Below are positions 24,418-33,414 of a stretch of DNA of 64,000 nt, in pieces. A program made the position numbers and the translations under genes. Positions within the stretch are counted from its first letter, which is position 1, and each line of letters opens with the position of its first letter. The notes beneath the pieces are model-generated. The model had not been told where the DNA came from and searched no databases. It was given only the letters and a program-made list of their open reading frames with translations. The stretch is taken from positions 124,001 to 188,000 of the forward strand of contig JAVJVY010000001.1 of NCBI GenBank assembly GCA_040220895.1, given 5' to 3'. This stretch comes from UBA11591 sp040220895 (GTDB lineage: Bacteria; Bacteroidota; Bacteroidia; Flavobacteriales_E; Vicingaceae).

Positions 24418-25161
24418 ATGAAAAATACCATGCAACGTCTTGGGTATTTGATAATCGCTATGAGCTTTGCTTTGATTTTAAAAGCTCAACAAGGAGTAAC
24501 GACATTCGGAGTTTCCGTGCGCCCCATTTTTCCTCTGGGCATTGTAAACACGGATGTTATCAGTTTCGATGACGGCGCGAGTGGATCTCGGCTAACGGTC
24601 AATTCAATGGCGGGATACAGTCTGGGAGCTGTTATACGTTTCGGACTCACCAAGCGATTCTCTATTGAAACGGGTATTCATTATAATGCCCGCTTCTATG
24701 ACTTTCAATTAGAGAATAATGGCTTTCCCAATTCATCTGCACAATTGCGTTTTCCCGGATATGAAATACCCTTGCATGGCATGGTTTTTGTCAGATTGGG
24801 GCAAGAGACCTATATGACAGCCACAGCCGGGCTTATTTTTGACCTTTTCCCAACAGGAGGAATATCCACCTATGACCGCGACACCATGTATTACGGTATG
24901 TTGGAAAGAAATTGGGTCATTGTCGGGCTGGGATCAAACTTGGGTTTTGAATGGCGAAGTCAGGACAAAGGATATTTTTACATCGGCGCATCCTACCATA
25001 ACACCCTAGGGGACCTTGCAGATCTATTTATAGCCTACAGAGTGCCCAATACAGACAACTTTGTCGATTTGATCGAGCCGGTTCCTTCGATCAATGGCAA
25101 TTACCTTAGCCTTGACTTCAGGTACTTTTTTGATCCTGGTAAAAAAAAGGACCGGAAATAG
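24418..25161 (+). CDS. Outer-membrane beta-barrel protein
   Basis: 247 residues with a signal peptide (MKNTMQRLGYLIIAMSFALIL, cleavage near KAQQ) and alternating aromatic beta strands (YSLGAVIRFGLTKRFSIETG and others), ending in LDFRYFF. This fits the PorT or outer-membrane-barrel group of Bacteroidota. The specific role is not clear. It follows the membrane protein by 16 bases and is one base before the cardiolipin-synthase-like gene. Confidence 0.8.
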   Translation: MKNTMQRLGYLIIAMSFALILKAQQGVTTFGVSVRPIFPLGIVNTDVISFDDGASGSRLTVNSMAGYSLGAVIRFGLTKRFSIETGIHYNARFYDFQLENNGFPNSSAQLRFPGYEIPLHGMVFVRLGQETYMTATAGLIFDLFPTGGISTYDRDTMYYGMLERNWVIVGLGSNLGFEWRSQDKGYFYIGASYHNTLGDLADLFIAYRVPNTDNFVDLIEPVPSINGNYLSLDFRYFFDPGKKKDRK

Positions 25162-25162
25162 C

Positions 25163-26359
25163 ATGAAAGAAAAAAAGAATTCAGGCGTCCACTTTGGCGA
25201 ACAATTCCATCAAGTCAAGCGTATAGAACTAATCAAAGGAGGTCGTGATTTATTTGAATTGCTCAATAAACTCATTGGTCAGGCCAGTTTCGAAATTCAC
25301 ATTCAATTTTACATCCTCGAAAATGACGATACCGGTCGACCTGTGATCGACGCATTAATTGATGCGGCAAAAAAAGGTGTTCAGGTATACCTGGTGCTCG
25401 ACTCCTATGGCTCGAGTAACCTTGAAGAGAAAGAAATTGAAAAAATGACCACCGCAGGTGTTCGTTTCAAGTGGTTCAAACCCGTCATTGCGCTGAATAA
25501 CATGGAATTCGGCCGCAGACTCCACCATAAAGTGGTGGTCATTGACGAACAAATTGCCTTGGTGACAGGTGTGAACATTGCCGATCGGTACAACGATATT
25601 CACGGTCATGTTGCCTGGCTAGATTTCGCCATGCTGGTAGAAGGCACGACCGCCGGGGAAATAAGGTTGCGTTGCCTGCAAATTTGGGAACAGCCGCATA
25701 GCTTTTTAAAGATTAAAAAGAAATTTAGCTTGCCCAGGATCGATCGATCACTTCGATCAGAAAACGCCCTGGTAAAAGTAAGCGTCAATGACTGGCTTCG
25801 CAGCAGGAATGACATTTACCGAGGCTACAAGTCAGCTTTTCAGGACGCAAAACAAGAGATCTTTATCATCGGCGGGTATTTTCTTCCGGGTAGGGGTCTA
25901 CGAAAGAACCTTAAGGACGCCAGTCAACGGGGAGTTCACATCTCTGTAATCTTAACTGCGGTCTCTGACGTCCGTTTTGCAAAATCGGCCGAAAAATACC
26001 TCTACAGCTGGATGCTTCAGAACAACATACAAATTTACGAATGGCTTCCTGCAGTAATGCACGGCAAAGTTGCCGCTGTTGATTGCAATTGGTCTACTGT
26101 AGGATCCTATAATTTGAACTACTTGAGTAATTTTGAAAGCATTGAACTGAATCTTGAAATCATCGACAATCGCTTTTCGACTGAGCTGACCACTATGATG
26201 AAGGACATTGCGCTTAACCAATGTCGAAGGATCTTCCCCGAAGAGTTTTACCGCAATTATTCCATGATCAAAAAAATAGAAATGCGATTTTCGTACTGGT
26301 TCGCAAGAACTACCATGCGCATTCTTAACGCATTTTCGCGTAAACCCACAATCAATTAA
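25163..26359 (+). CDS. Phospholipase D-family cardiolipin-synthase-like protein
   Basis: 398 residues with two HxKxxxxD motifs: H121-K123-D128 (HHKVVVID) and H300-K302-D307 (MHGKVAAVD), each followed by the usual GSxN-like segment (TGVNIADRYND; VGSYNLNYLSNFE). The family joins phosphatidylglycerol into cardiolipin or hydrolyses phosphodiesters. Unlike E. coli ClsA there is no N-terminal membrane segment, so it is closer to soluble ClsB/ClsC types. ATG at 25163 was chosen because a longer reading frame (from 25094) would overlap the barrel gene. The next gene starts one base after the stop. Confidence 0.9.
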   Translation: MKEKKNSGVHFGEQFHQVKRIELIKGGRDLFELLNKLIGQASFEIHIQFYILENDDTGRPVIDALIDAAKKGVQVYLVLDSYGSSNLEEKEIEKMTTAGVRFKWFKPVIALNNMEFGRRLHHKVVVIDEQIALVTGVNIADRYNDIHGHVAWLDFAMLVEGTTAGEIRLRCLQIWEQPHSFLKIKKKFSLPRIDRSLRSENALVKVSVNDWLRSRNDIYRGYKSAFQDAKQEIFIIGGYFLPGRGLRKNLKDASQRGVHISVILTAVSDVRFAKSAEKYLYSWMLQNNIQIYEWLPAVMHGKVAAVDCNWSTVGSYNLNYLSNFESIELNLEIIDNRFSTELTTMMKDIALNQCRRIFPEEFYRNYSMIKKIEMRFSYWFARTTMRILNAFSRKPTIN

Positions 26360-26360
26360 A

Positions 26361-26918
26361 ATGGCACAAACTCCATCTACAACTATAGCTCTTGGTTTCA
26401 AAGCACCGAGCTTTAAGTTATTCGACACCTTGAGCGGAAATTTAGTTTCACTCGAAGAAATAGCCTCTCAAAAGGCTACGGTCATCATTTTCATGTGTAA
26501 CCATTGTCCTTATGTTTTGCACGTGCTCGAGGGAATAGCTGCGCTTAGCCAAGATTATCTGAAAAAAGGAATATCCTTTGTTGGCATAAGTGCCAATGAC
26601 GTGGAGAATTACCCGGATGATTCTCCGGATAAAATGAGTGAACTGGCAAAAGAATATGCCTTTAATTTTCCATACCTGTATGACGAAAGTCAAGAAGTGG
26701 CCAAAGCCTACGACGCAGCGTGCACACCGGAATTTCACATCTTTGACAAAGACTTGAAGTGCGTTTACCGAGGTCAACTTGACGATTCGCGGCCGGGGAA
26801 CAATGTTCTGGTCACAGGCAAAGATGTTCGAAATGCGCTTGACAATATTCTTAGCGGTAAGCCTGTTAATCATGAACAGCGACCGAGCATCGGATGCAAT
26901 ATAAAATGGAAACAATAG
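26361..26918 (+). CDS. Thioredoxin-like redoxin with CNHC motif
   Basis: 185-residue protein of the AhpC/TSA-redoxin group. It has a C46-N-H-C49 pair in FMCNHCPYV, an unusual active-site pair in place of CGPC, the VGISANDVENYP strand, and CTPEFHIFDKD near residue 117. The family reduces disulfides or peroxides in the cytosol; there is no signal peptide. It starts one base after the cardiolipin-synthase-like gene and is 49 bases ahead of the di-haem peroxidase gene. Confidence 0.88.
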   Translation: MAQTPSTTIALGFKAPSFKLFDTLSGNLVSLEEIASQKATVIIFMCNHCPYVLHVLEGIAALSQDYLKKGISFVGISANDVENYPDDSPDKMSELAKEYAFNFPYLYDESQEVAKAYDAACTPEFHIFDKDLKCVYRGQLDDSRPGNNVLVTGKDVRNALDNILSGKPVNHEQRPSIGCNIKWKQ

Positions 26919-26967
26919 CATAAAAAGATTTTCACTACCTTTAACTAGTCATCAACCACCTCTTATT

Positions 26968-28038
26968 ATGAGACTCCGTGCCTTAATGACAACCATCCTT
27001 GTAGTTACCGCAATGACGGCTTGTCAAAAAGATCAACCAGAGATAAGTCAATACCGTGATATCGTCGTTACGAGCGATTTAAGTATCGGACGAGTCCTTT
27101 TTTATGATAAAAACATCAGTGTTAATAACACGATCTCCTGTGCATCCTGCCACAAACAAGAATTCGCCTTTGCCGACAATGTTTCACTGAGCAAAGGGTT
27201 TGACAACCAGCTCACGTTAAGAAATTCCATCGCGATCCAAAACATTAATGGTTCAAGTAATTTCCCATTCTTACCACCTTCAGCAGCTAATTTCCTTTTC
27301 TGGGATGGTCGCGAAAACAATATAACAGAAATGATGCTTCAGCCTATAGTCAACCACCGTGAGATGGGCATTTTGGACCTTGACGCTCTTTGTAAGAGAC
27401 TGGAAGGATTGGATTATTACCAAGAGCTGTTTTTGAGGGATTATGGAAGGACAACAATCAGCCCAATGGACATTGCAACTGAACTCGAAGGTTTTGTAGT
27501 TTCAATCCGGACAAACTCCAAATTTGATCGATCGGTGAACCTGAGCCAACCTTTGTCGACAATAGAACAACAAGGGCGAACCTTATTTTTTGAAAAATAC
27601 GACTGTTCGGCCTGTCACCAGGAACAAAATCCCGGAGGTGGATATCACGGTTCCACTGATCCGGTCGCTGCACTCGGCTTTGCCAATATTGGCCTGGATG
27701 TAGTTGAAAAAGATAAAGGCCTTGGTGCCGTATCGGGTAGACCAGAAGACAATGGAAAATTCAGGATACCACCCTTGCGTAACGTGGCATTGACTGCTCC
27801 CTACATGCACGACGGGCGCTTCAAAACTTTGGATGAAGTAATGGGTCACTACAGCCATGGAATAGCTAATCATAAGAATTTGGATCACCGGCTTAAAAAT
27901 GACAATGGCAATCCGGAAGTCTTCAATATCTCTGATTCTGAGAAACATGCATTAATAGCTTTCCTCAATACCATGACTGATTTTGAAATGACTACCAGAG
28001 AAGATCTTTCCGACCCTTTTATCATAAGGGATTTATAG
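26968..28038 (+). CDS. Di-haem cytochrome c peroxidase/MauG-like lipoprotein
   Basis: 356 residues with a lipoprotein signal (lipobox TAMTAC, cysteine 19) and two haem-binding CxxCH motifs, C58-A-S-C-H62 and C213-S-A-C-H217. The first follows the family's low-potential haem pattern (ISCASCHKQEFAFAD) and the second the high-potential site (YDCSACHQE), with the PPLRNVALTAPYMHDGRF segment after it. It would reduce hydrogen peroxide in the periplasm with electrons from cytochrome c, or act as a MauG-type oxidase. A near -7 element (TACCTTTA, 26935-26942) precedes it. The following beta-barrel gene starts one base after the stop. Confidence 0.93.
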   Translation: MRLRALMTTILVVTAMTACQKDQPEISQYRDIVVTSDLSIGRVLFYDKNISVNNTISCASCHKQEFAFADNVSLSKGFDNQLTLRNSIAIQNINGSSNFPFLPPSAANFLFWDGRENNITEMMLQPIVNHREMGILDLDALCKRLEGLDYYQELFLRDYGRTTISPMDIATELEGFVVSIRTNSKFDRSVNLSQPLSTIEQQGRTLFFEKYDCSACHQEQNPGGGYHGSTDPVAALGFANIGLDVVEKDKGLGAVSGRPEDNGKFRIPPLRNVALTAPYMHDGRFKTLDEVMGHYSHGIANHKNLDHRLKNDNGNPEVFNISDSEKHALIAFLNTMTDFEMTTREDLSDPFIIRDL

Positions 28039-28039
28039 A

Positions 28040-28750
28040 ATGAAAAAGAGTTTATTCCTTACCTGCTTCATCCTGACTTGGGGTATGTTCAATCTTTTTG
28101 GGCAGTCACCTTTTATCGAGAAAGAGCCAGGTGATGAAAAAGTTCGCACTTCTGTTCATTACGTAGGTATTCAAATAAATCAATTACTCAAGGAGATTTT
28201 TAACCTAAGCGGCAATACCGAAGTATTTGTGAATCCCTATTTCATCAATTACCAGGTTAATTCCATCAATTCCGGCTGGGGAGCCAATGTTGGCTTGGGA
28301 TACAACTTACAAAAGACCGAAACGGGTACGGCACTGTCTAAAGTGACCACCACGATCGACCGTGCCGACGTGCGACTTGGGGTAGAAAAAAAGACCAATA
28401 TTTCTAGAAAATGGTTGGGGAGTATTGGTATTGACGCCATTGCCGGCAAAGAGAAAAACCTGACTAACAGCGAAACGAATAATGGATTTGGCTCTTCAAC
28501 CCGCGTCGAAACGCTGACTGAAGTGGAATCCTTAGGTGGCGGGCCCAGGGCAAGTCTGCATTTCAGGCTGAGCCAACACATTTTAATCGGGACTGAGATT
28601 AGTTTTTACTACGCCAATGCAAAGTCTACGGAGCTAGTTAGTCAGTACGATCAATTCGGCAACAACACTTCGTTTTTTGAATCCAGCCCAACAACCAATA
28701 ACCTGGTTTTTCTGGGACCTCGGTATTTGCTACTAACCGTCAACTTCTAG
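28040..28750 (+). CDS. Outer-membrane beta-barrel-like protein of unknown function
   Basis: 236 residues with a signal peptide (MKKSLFLTCFILTWGMFNLFG) and a beta-rich body that ends in the outer-membrane barrel pattern YLLLTVNF. No family is recognised. It begins one base after the peroxidase gene, which suggests coupled translation and possibly a shared role. Confidence 0.7.
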   Translation: MKKSLFLTCFILTWGMFNLFGQSPFIEKEPGDEKVRTSVHYVGIQINQLLKEIFNLSGNTEVFVNPYFINYQVNSINSGWGANVGLGYNLQKTETGTALSKVTTTIDRADVRLGVEKKTNISRKWLGSIGIDAIAGKEKNLTNSETNNGFGSSTRVETLTEVESLGGGPRASLHFRLSQHILIGTEISFYYANAKSTELVSQYDQFGNNTSFFESSPTTNNLVFLGPRYLLLTVNF

Positions 28751-28829
28751 GTTCAAACTCCACCAAGTCTTAAGGCTAATAAAAAGTAGCACGCTACCAG
28801 TTCAAGGACTTCAGAATCAATCTATTTTA

Positions 28830-28837
28830 TAAGTTTG
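28830..28837 (+). promoter_or_regulatory. -7 promoter element before the SPOR-like gene
   Basis: TAAGTTTG matches TAnnTTTG exactly, 17 bases before the ATG at 28855. No good TTG is visible upstream. Confidence 0.45.
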
Positions 28838-28854
28838 CCTTTTATTTAGCAGCA

Positions 28855-29823
28855 ATGAAATCAATAGTCCTCACGTTATTATCAATGTTTTTCATCTGGA
28901 CTTGCACCGGGCAGAACGTTTATGAAATTACCTGCACCGCTTTTGCAAAGGGCCGTGAACTCAATAATGTCAATTATCAACTAACGATGAATGATAAGAT
29001 AGTGGCTGAGAGCAAGAGCAGAGGAGGTTATTTTTCTTTCATTCTTATGCCTGATGACGGCCATGTTGTTTTAGAGGTCAGTAAGAAGGACTATGTCCCC
29101 AAAATAATCCACCTACGAACCAGTAATTATCCGTTTACAAATGAATTTGAAATTCAGGACATTGACCTTGAATTCGAATGGGCTGAGAATTCAACGGCCA
29201 CTCAACAAGTTGGTGAAATGATCTGGAGCGATGTGATCGATGCCTTTAGTGTGATAAAAGTCGATAGTGTCTTAATGAAAGTAAAGGCCGGTTATGAGAT
29301 GAGCGAAAATAAATTAGGCCAAATTTATTCGAGGTCGGTCGAAGACGGTGCGGAGTTGCTTTCAATCGGAATGCCTGTCCAAGCTAAAAAACACTTCGAA
29401 ATCGCTCTTTTATCCAAACCGGGTGATGAACATGCCTTAAAAATGCTGAAAGACCTGGATAAAATGATACTAGAGACCATGGCTTCGGATAAGAAGATAT
29501 TTGAGTCTCAACCCGGAATTGTAGATGCCAATATGATCGACAAGATCAACCGCGGAGAAATAACCGAAGTTGAAAATATAAAAATCGATAAAAACGTCAT
29601 CTACCGGGTACAACTCGGTGCGTTTTCGAAGAACTATGATCCCGCTAAGTTCAAGGAGGTCGCGGAGTTCAAGGAAATTCCATACGACGACTTCACCCGT
29701 TGCTTCAGTGGAGAATTTTTTGACATTAACTTAGCCATCATCCGAAAGAAAGAAATGGTTGCCAAAGGTTTTAACGATGCCTGGATAGTCAAAATGATGG
29801 GCAACGAGCGAATCGGCTTCTAG
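28855..29823 (+). CDS. Secreted protein with a carboxypeptidase-like and a SPOR-like region
   Basis: 322 residues with a signal peptide (MKSIVLTLLSMFFIWTCTG). Residues about 25-95 look like a beta-sandwich regulatory domain (SRGGYFSFILMPDDGHVVLEV), the middle contains a short helical repeat, possibly one tetratricopeptide-like unit (AKKHFEIALLSKPGDEHALKML), and 250-322 has YRVQLGAFSKNYDPAKF, the core of a SPOR peptidoglycan-binding fold. I infer a cell-envelope role; no function is known to me. Its stop abuts that of the convergent methyltransferase without a spacer. Confidence 0.7.
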   Translation: MKSIVLTLLSMFFIWTCTGQNVYEITCTAFAKGRELNNVNYQLTMNDKIVAESKSRGGYFSFILMPDDGHVVLEVSKKDYVPKIIHLRTSNYPFTNEFEIQDIDLEFEWAENSTATQQVGEMIWSDVIDAFSVIKVDSVLMKVKAGYEMSENKLGQIYSRSVEDGAELLSIGMPVQAKKHFEIALLSKPGDEHALKMLKDLDKMILETMASDKKIFESQPGIVDANMIDKINRGEITEVENIKIDKNVIYRVQLGAFSKNYDPAKFKEVAEFKEIPYDDFTRCFSGEFFDINLAIIRKKEMVAKGFNDAWIVKMMGNERIGF

Positions 29824-30453
29824 TTAGAACACCTTCCTGAAGACAGTGTAAAGGTATTGCCGCTCATCTCCCGAAGGCATGTAGTAAAGTTCCTCTTTGT
29901 TATACAAAAGTTCGTATTTACTACCCAGAAGTTTTTTCATGGCTCCAACATCGTATCTCTTGATTTGAAGCCCACTACACATCATTGCTTTGCATTTCTG
30001 GCTAAATACCCCCGCAACAAAGTAACCACCAACTTTTAAAACCGCATTGAGGTTTTCGACGTAACGCTCCATTTGCCATTCTTCTGTAAAAAAATGCAGC
30101 ACGGCTCGATCATGCCAAACATCAACTTCGGGCACTTCCTTGAAATCCATGGCAGACAGCACATCCATCGCCTTGAATCGCACGTTGGCGGCCCTTTCTC
30201 CCAGCCGTACTTTCATAAGGTCCAGAGCTTTTCGACTAATGTCCATGGCTATGACATTCTTTACCCGATGTTCAAGCAAGTGATCGACCAAGGTAGTTGC
30301 ACCTGCACCACATAAGAGCAATACCTCTTCTTTGCTCTTCAACAGTTGCAAGATCAAGCTCAAAGATGGTTCTGGCACTTCCTCATACCAGCCCAGGTCA
30401 GAATATGGCGCGGAACTATAGCGGTTATCCCAGTGTTCTCTGGAATCGACCAC
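29824..30453 (-). CDS. Class I SAM-dependent methyltransferase
   Basis: 209-residue soluble enzyme with the SAM-binding motif VLLLCGAGATTLVDHLL, the acidic loop VIAMDISRKALDLM and the motif DVWHDRAVLHFF, which recurs in thiopurine- and tellurite-type methyltransferases. The substrate is unknown. The GTG at 30453 shares a base with the TAG stop of fadE (TAGTG), so it is the last gene of the fad operon; a TTG at 30462 is an alternative start. The position suggests a link to lipid metabolism, but this is inference only. Confidence 0.85.
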   Translation of the reverse strand: MVDSREHWDNRYSSAPYSDLGWYEEVPEPSLSLILQLLKSKEEVLLLCGAGATTLVDHLLEHRVKNVIAMDISRKALDLMKVRLGERAANVRFKAMDVLSAMDFKEVPEVDVWHDRAVLHFFTEEWQMERYVENLNAVLKVGGYFVAGVFSQKCKAMMCSGLQIKRYDVGAMKKLLGSKYELLYNKEELYYMPSGDERQYLYTVFRKVF

Positions 30454-32228
30454 TAGAAGCAATAGGCATTCTTGTCTATGAGCATTGCCGCAATATTCCT
30501 TCTTGCTTCTACCACATTTATCGACTCATATTTGGTAAATCGCTTCAATCCCATTAACAACATTCTTAATTCATCGCCCTCAGAATATGAAGCAATGGCG
30601 TCTTTACCTTGCTTGTTTATACGATCGGCAGCATCAACCAGAAATATGTTCAACATGTCCTTGTATACCGAAATGTTGCTTTGGCCGCGTTGATCGAGCT
30701 TCATGACTCGTAGCAACAATGATTCCGCAACGTAAACATCCATCAACATGTTTGCGATGTTCATTAAAACCTCTTGCTCCTTTGCAAGGCTCTGCATCAG
30801 CTTTTCAACTGCCTTTCCTGCAACAACGAGGACGGCTTTTTTGAAATTAGCTACCATTTCCTTTTGACTGGCATAATCACCGCTCGCTTTTTCTGAAGAT
30901 GGCAAACTAGCCAATTCAGATGCAACCGCCTGAACAGCAGGCATCAGGTCTAATTGACCTTTCATCGCGCGCTTCAAGATCATATCCACACTGAGCATGC
31001 GGTTTATTTCGTTGGTACCTTCAAAAATCCGGTTAATCCTTGAGTCACGATAGGCCCGTTCCATGGGTGCTTCCGCACTGTATCCCATACCCCCAAAGAT
31101 TTGTACACCTTCATCTACAACGTAATCCAGCGTTTCGGAGCCGTATACCTTCAAAATGGCCGCTTCTATGGCGAATTCCTCTACCCCTTTTAACAAAGCT
31201 TCGGTATCAGATTTTCCCTGCGTTAACAGGTATTCCTTTTGATCGGTTATGTTTTTACCACACCTGTAGCTGGCAGACTCCAGGGCAAATGTTCTGATGG
31301 CTTGTTCTGCAAGCTTATACCTGATGGCACCATATTTTGAGATGGGCCTGCCAAATTGATTGCGCTCATTGGCATACATCACAGATTTGGTAATTAGATC
31401 TTTTGAGGCTCCAAGCGTAGCAGTGGCCAGTTTGATCCTTCCAATGTTTAATATGTTCAGTGCAATTTTAAAACCATTGCCCCTATCTGAAAGAAGATTT
31501 TCAACCGGGACCTTGCAGTCATTCAGAAAAACCTGCACGGTTGAGGAACCCTTGATCCCCATTTTCTTTTCTTCGGTGTTCAATGAAAGTCCCTCAAAAT
31601 TGCGCTCTACAATGAATGCAGACATGTTATCATCGTCGTCGATCTTGGCAAAGACCGTGTATACATCTGCAAATCCACCATTGGTGATCCACATTTTCTG
31701 GCCATTAAGAATGTAGTGTTTTCCGTCAGGCGATAAAACGGCTTTTGTTCTGGCACCGTTTGCATCAGAACCTGAACCCGGTTCTGTAAGGCAATACGAA
31801 GCCAACCATTCACCGCTGGCCAGTTTTGGAATGTACTTTTGTTTCTGATCCGCATTTCCGTAATAAAGGATAGGCAATGTGCCAATGCCCGTGTGAGCAG
31901 ATATTGCCACACTAAATGAATGTCCCGCTCCTGTTTTTTCGGCCGACAGCATAGAGGTATTGAAATCTTTTCCAAAACCGCCGAGATCTTCTGGAATGCT
32001 GATGCCCAACATGCCCAATTCGCCGGCCTTTTTCATCAGAGAAGGCATCAATCCTTCTTTCAGGCTGTCTATTTCATCCAGTTGTGTCAAGACTTCTTTC
32101 TTTATGAATTCCTCACAAGTAGCTGAGATCATTTGCTGCTCTTCATCCCATTCTTCTGGTATGAATATATCTTTTGGATCTGTTTCCCTGATCAGAAATT
32201 CCCCACCTTTTATTGCTTCTTTTTCCAT
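30453..32228 (-). CDS. fadE: Acyl-CoA dehydrogenase
   Basis: 591-residue flavoprotein that oxidises acyl-CoA to enoyl-CoA, the first step of each beta-oxidation round. It has the core acyl-CoA dehydrogenase plan (about 30-400): the FAD-binding YCLTEPGSGSDANG, WITNGG, and FEGTNEINRML with the catalytic glutamate, plus a C-terminal extension of about 180 residues like very-long-chain dehydrogenases. The ATG at 32228 gives MEKEAIKGGEFLI, eight bases after the thiolase stop; upstream in-frame sequence overlaps the thiolase. The symbol follows the Bacillus fadNAE operon. Confidence 0.93.
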   Translation of the reverse strand: MEKEAIKGGEFLIRETDPKDIFIPEEWDEEQQMISATCEEFIKKEVLTQLDEIDSLKEGLMPSLMKKAGELGMLGISIPEDLGGFGKDFNTSMLSAEKTGAGHSFSVAISAHTGIGTLPILYYGNADQKQKYIPKLASGEWLASYCLTEPGSGSDANGARTKAVLSPDGKHYILNGQKMWITNGGFADVYTVFAKIDDDDNMSAFIVERNFEGLSLNTEEKKMGIKGSSTVQVFLNDCKVPVENLLSDRGNGFKIALNILNIGRIKLATATLGASKDLITKSVMYANERNQFGRPISKYGAIRYKLAEQAIRTFALESASYRCGKNITDQKEYLLTQGKSDTEALLKGVEEFAIEAAILKVYGSETLDYVVDEGVQIFGGMGYSAEAPMERAYRDSRINRIFEGTNEINRMLSVDMILKRAMKGQLDLMPAVQAVASELASLPSSEKASGDYASQKEMVANFKKAVLVVAGKAVEKLMQSLAKEQEVLMNIANMLMDVYVAESLLLRVMKLDQRGQSNISVYKDMLNIFLVDAADRINKQGKDAIASYSEGDELRMLLMGLKRFTKYESINVVEARRNIAAMLIDKNAYCF

Positions 32229-32235
32229 GATATTT

Positions 32236-33411
32236 TCAATTAAGTAGTTCAAATATTCCGGCCGCACCTTGGCCTGTTCCAACGCACATGGTGACCATGC
32301 CGTGCTTTAATTTTCTCCTTCGCATTTCATTTAATAGTTGGACTGTCAACTTTCCCCCGGTGCAACCCAAGGGGTGACCTAGAGAAATAGCCCCTCCATT
32401 GACATTGGTTATCTCCGGGTCAAGACCAACCTCTCGGATAACTGCTAAACTTTGTGAAGCAAAAGCTTCATTCAGTTCGATCAATTGGATATCATTCAAC
32501 TTCATTCCAGCAATATGCAAGGCTTTTGGAATGGCCGCCACAGGACCGATTCCCATTATTCTTGGTTCTACGCCCATGGCAGCATAGCTTTTTAGTTGGG
32601 CAATCGGTTCCAATTGGTGATCTTTTAAAAACTTTTCAGAAACCACCAAAACAAAGGCGGCACCATCAGACGTTTGAGAGGCGTTACCAGCAGTCACTGT
32701 ACCTTTGGCATCAAATACGGGCTTCAATCTTGCCAATGCCTCCAGGGTCGTATCTTTTCGGGCGCCTTCATCAGTGTCAAAGACGTAGTCTTTTTCTACT
32801 GTTTTTCCGTTTAATACAGATTTTTGATGAACCTTGATCGGAACGATCTCTTCTTTAAATAAGCCTCCCTCAATGGCTTTTACCGCTTTTAAATGACTTT
32901 GCAGAGAAAAGGCATCCTGGTCTTCACGACTCACATTGAAGTCTCGAGCAACGGCTTCGGCTGTCAACCCCATGCCCCAATACCAGGTCGGTTCTTCTTT
33001 GCCTATCTTGTGGTTCGGAACTATTCGCCAACCGCCAAATGGAATTGGTGTCATGCATTCCACACCACCAGCAATAATACAGTCTGCCAGTCCGGCATGA
33101 ATTTTAGCCGAGGCAATGGCAATAGTTTCCAGGCCTGATGAACAGTACCGATTGACCGTCATGCCCGGAACCTTGTCAGTTTTGAGGCTCATCAAGGAGA
33201 TCATTCTGCCAATGTTCAGTCCTTGCTCGGCTTCGGGTGTCGCATTTCCTACAATGACGTCATCAATTTTTTCCCTGTCAAATTCGGGAAGACTTTCCAA
33301 CATCCCTTCAATAACCTTTGAAGCGAGTTCGTCGGGGCGAAAGAATCGCAGTCCTCCTTTTTTAGATTTACCAACGGCCGATCTTTTACCGGCAACTATG
33401 TAAGCATTCAT
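32236..33411 (-). CDS. fadA: Acetyl-CoA C-acyltransferase (3-ketoacyl-CoA thiolase)
   Basis: 391-residue thiolase that cleaves 3-ketoacyl-CoA with CoA, releasing acetyl-CoA. The catalytic residues are visible: C90 in VNRYCSSGLETI, H346 in SLGHPLGCTG and C376 in TMCVGTGQG. The length is normal. It starts three bases after the fadN stop and is the second enzyme gene of the operon. Confidence 0.97.
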   Translation of the reverse strand: MNAYIVAGKRSAVGKSKKGGLRFFRPDELASKVIEGMLESLPEFDREKIDDVIVGNATPEAEQGLNIGRMISLMSLKTDKVPGMTVNRYCSSGLETIAIASAKIHAGLADCIIAGGVECMTPIPFGGWRIVPNHKIGKEEPTWYWGMGLTAEAVARDFNVSREDQDAFSLQSHLKAVKAIEGGLFKEEIVPIKVHQKSVLNGKTVEKDYVFDTDEGARKDTTLEALARLKPVFDAKGTVTAGNASQTSDGAAFVLVVSEKFLKDHQLEPIAQLKSYAAMGVEPRIMGIGPVAAIPKALHIAGMKLNDIQLIELNEAFASQSLAVIREVGLDPEITNVNGGAISLGHPLGCTGGKLTVQLLNEMRRRKLKHGMVTMCVGTGQGAAGIFELLN

Positions 33412-33414
33412 AAG

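Noticed and set aside
25952..26921. Two long minus-strand open frames (about 158 and 157 codons) opposite the cardiolipin-synthase-like and redoxin genes
   Set aside because: They lie opposite clear HKD and CNHC motifs; their translations have odd composition and no known fold.
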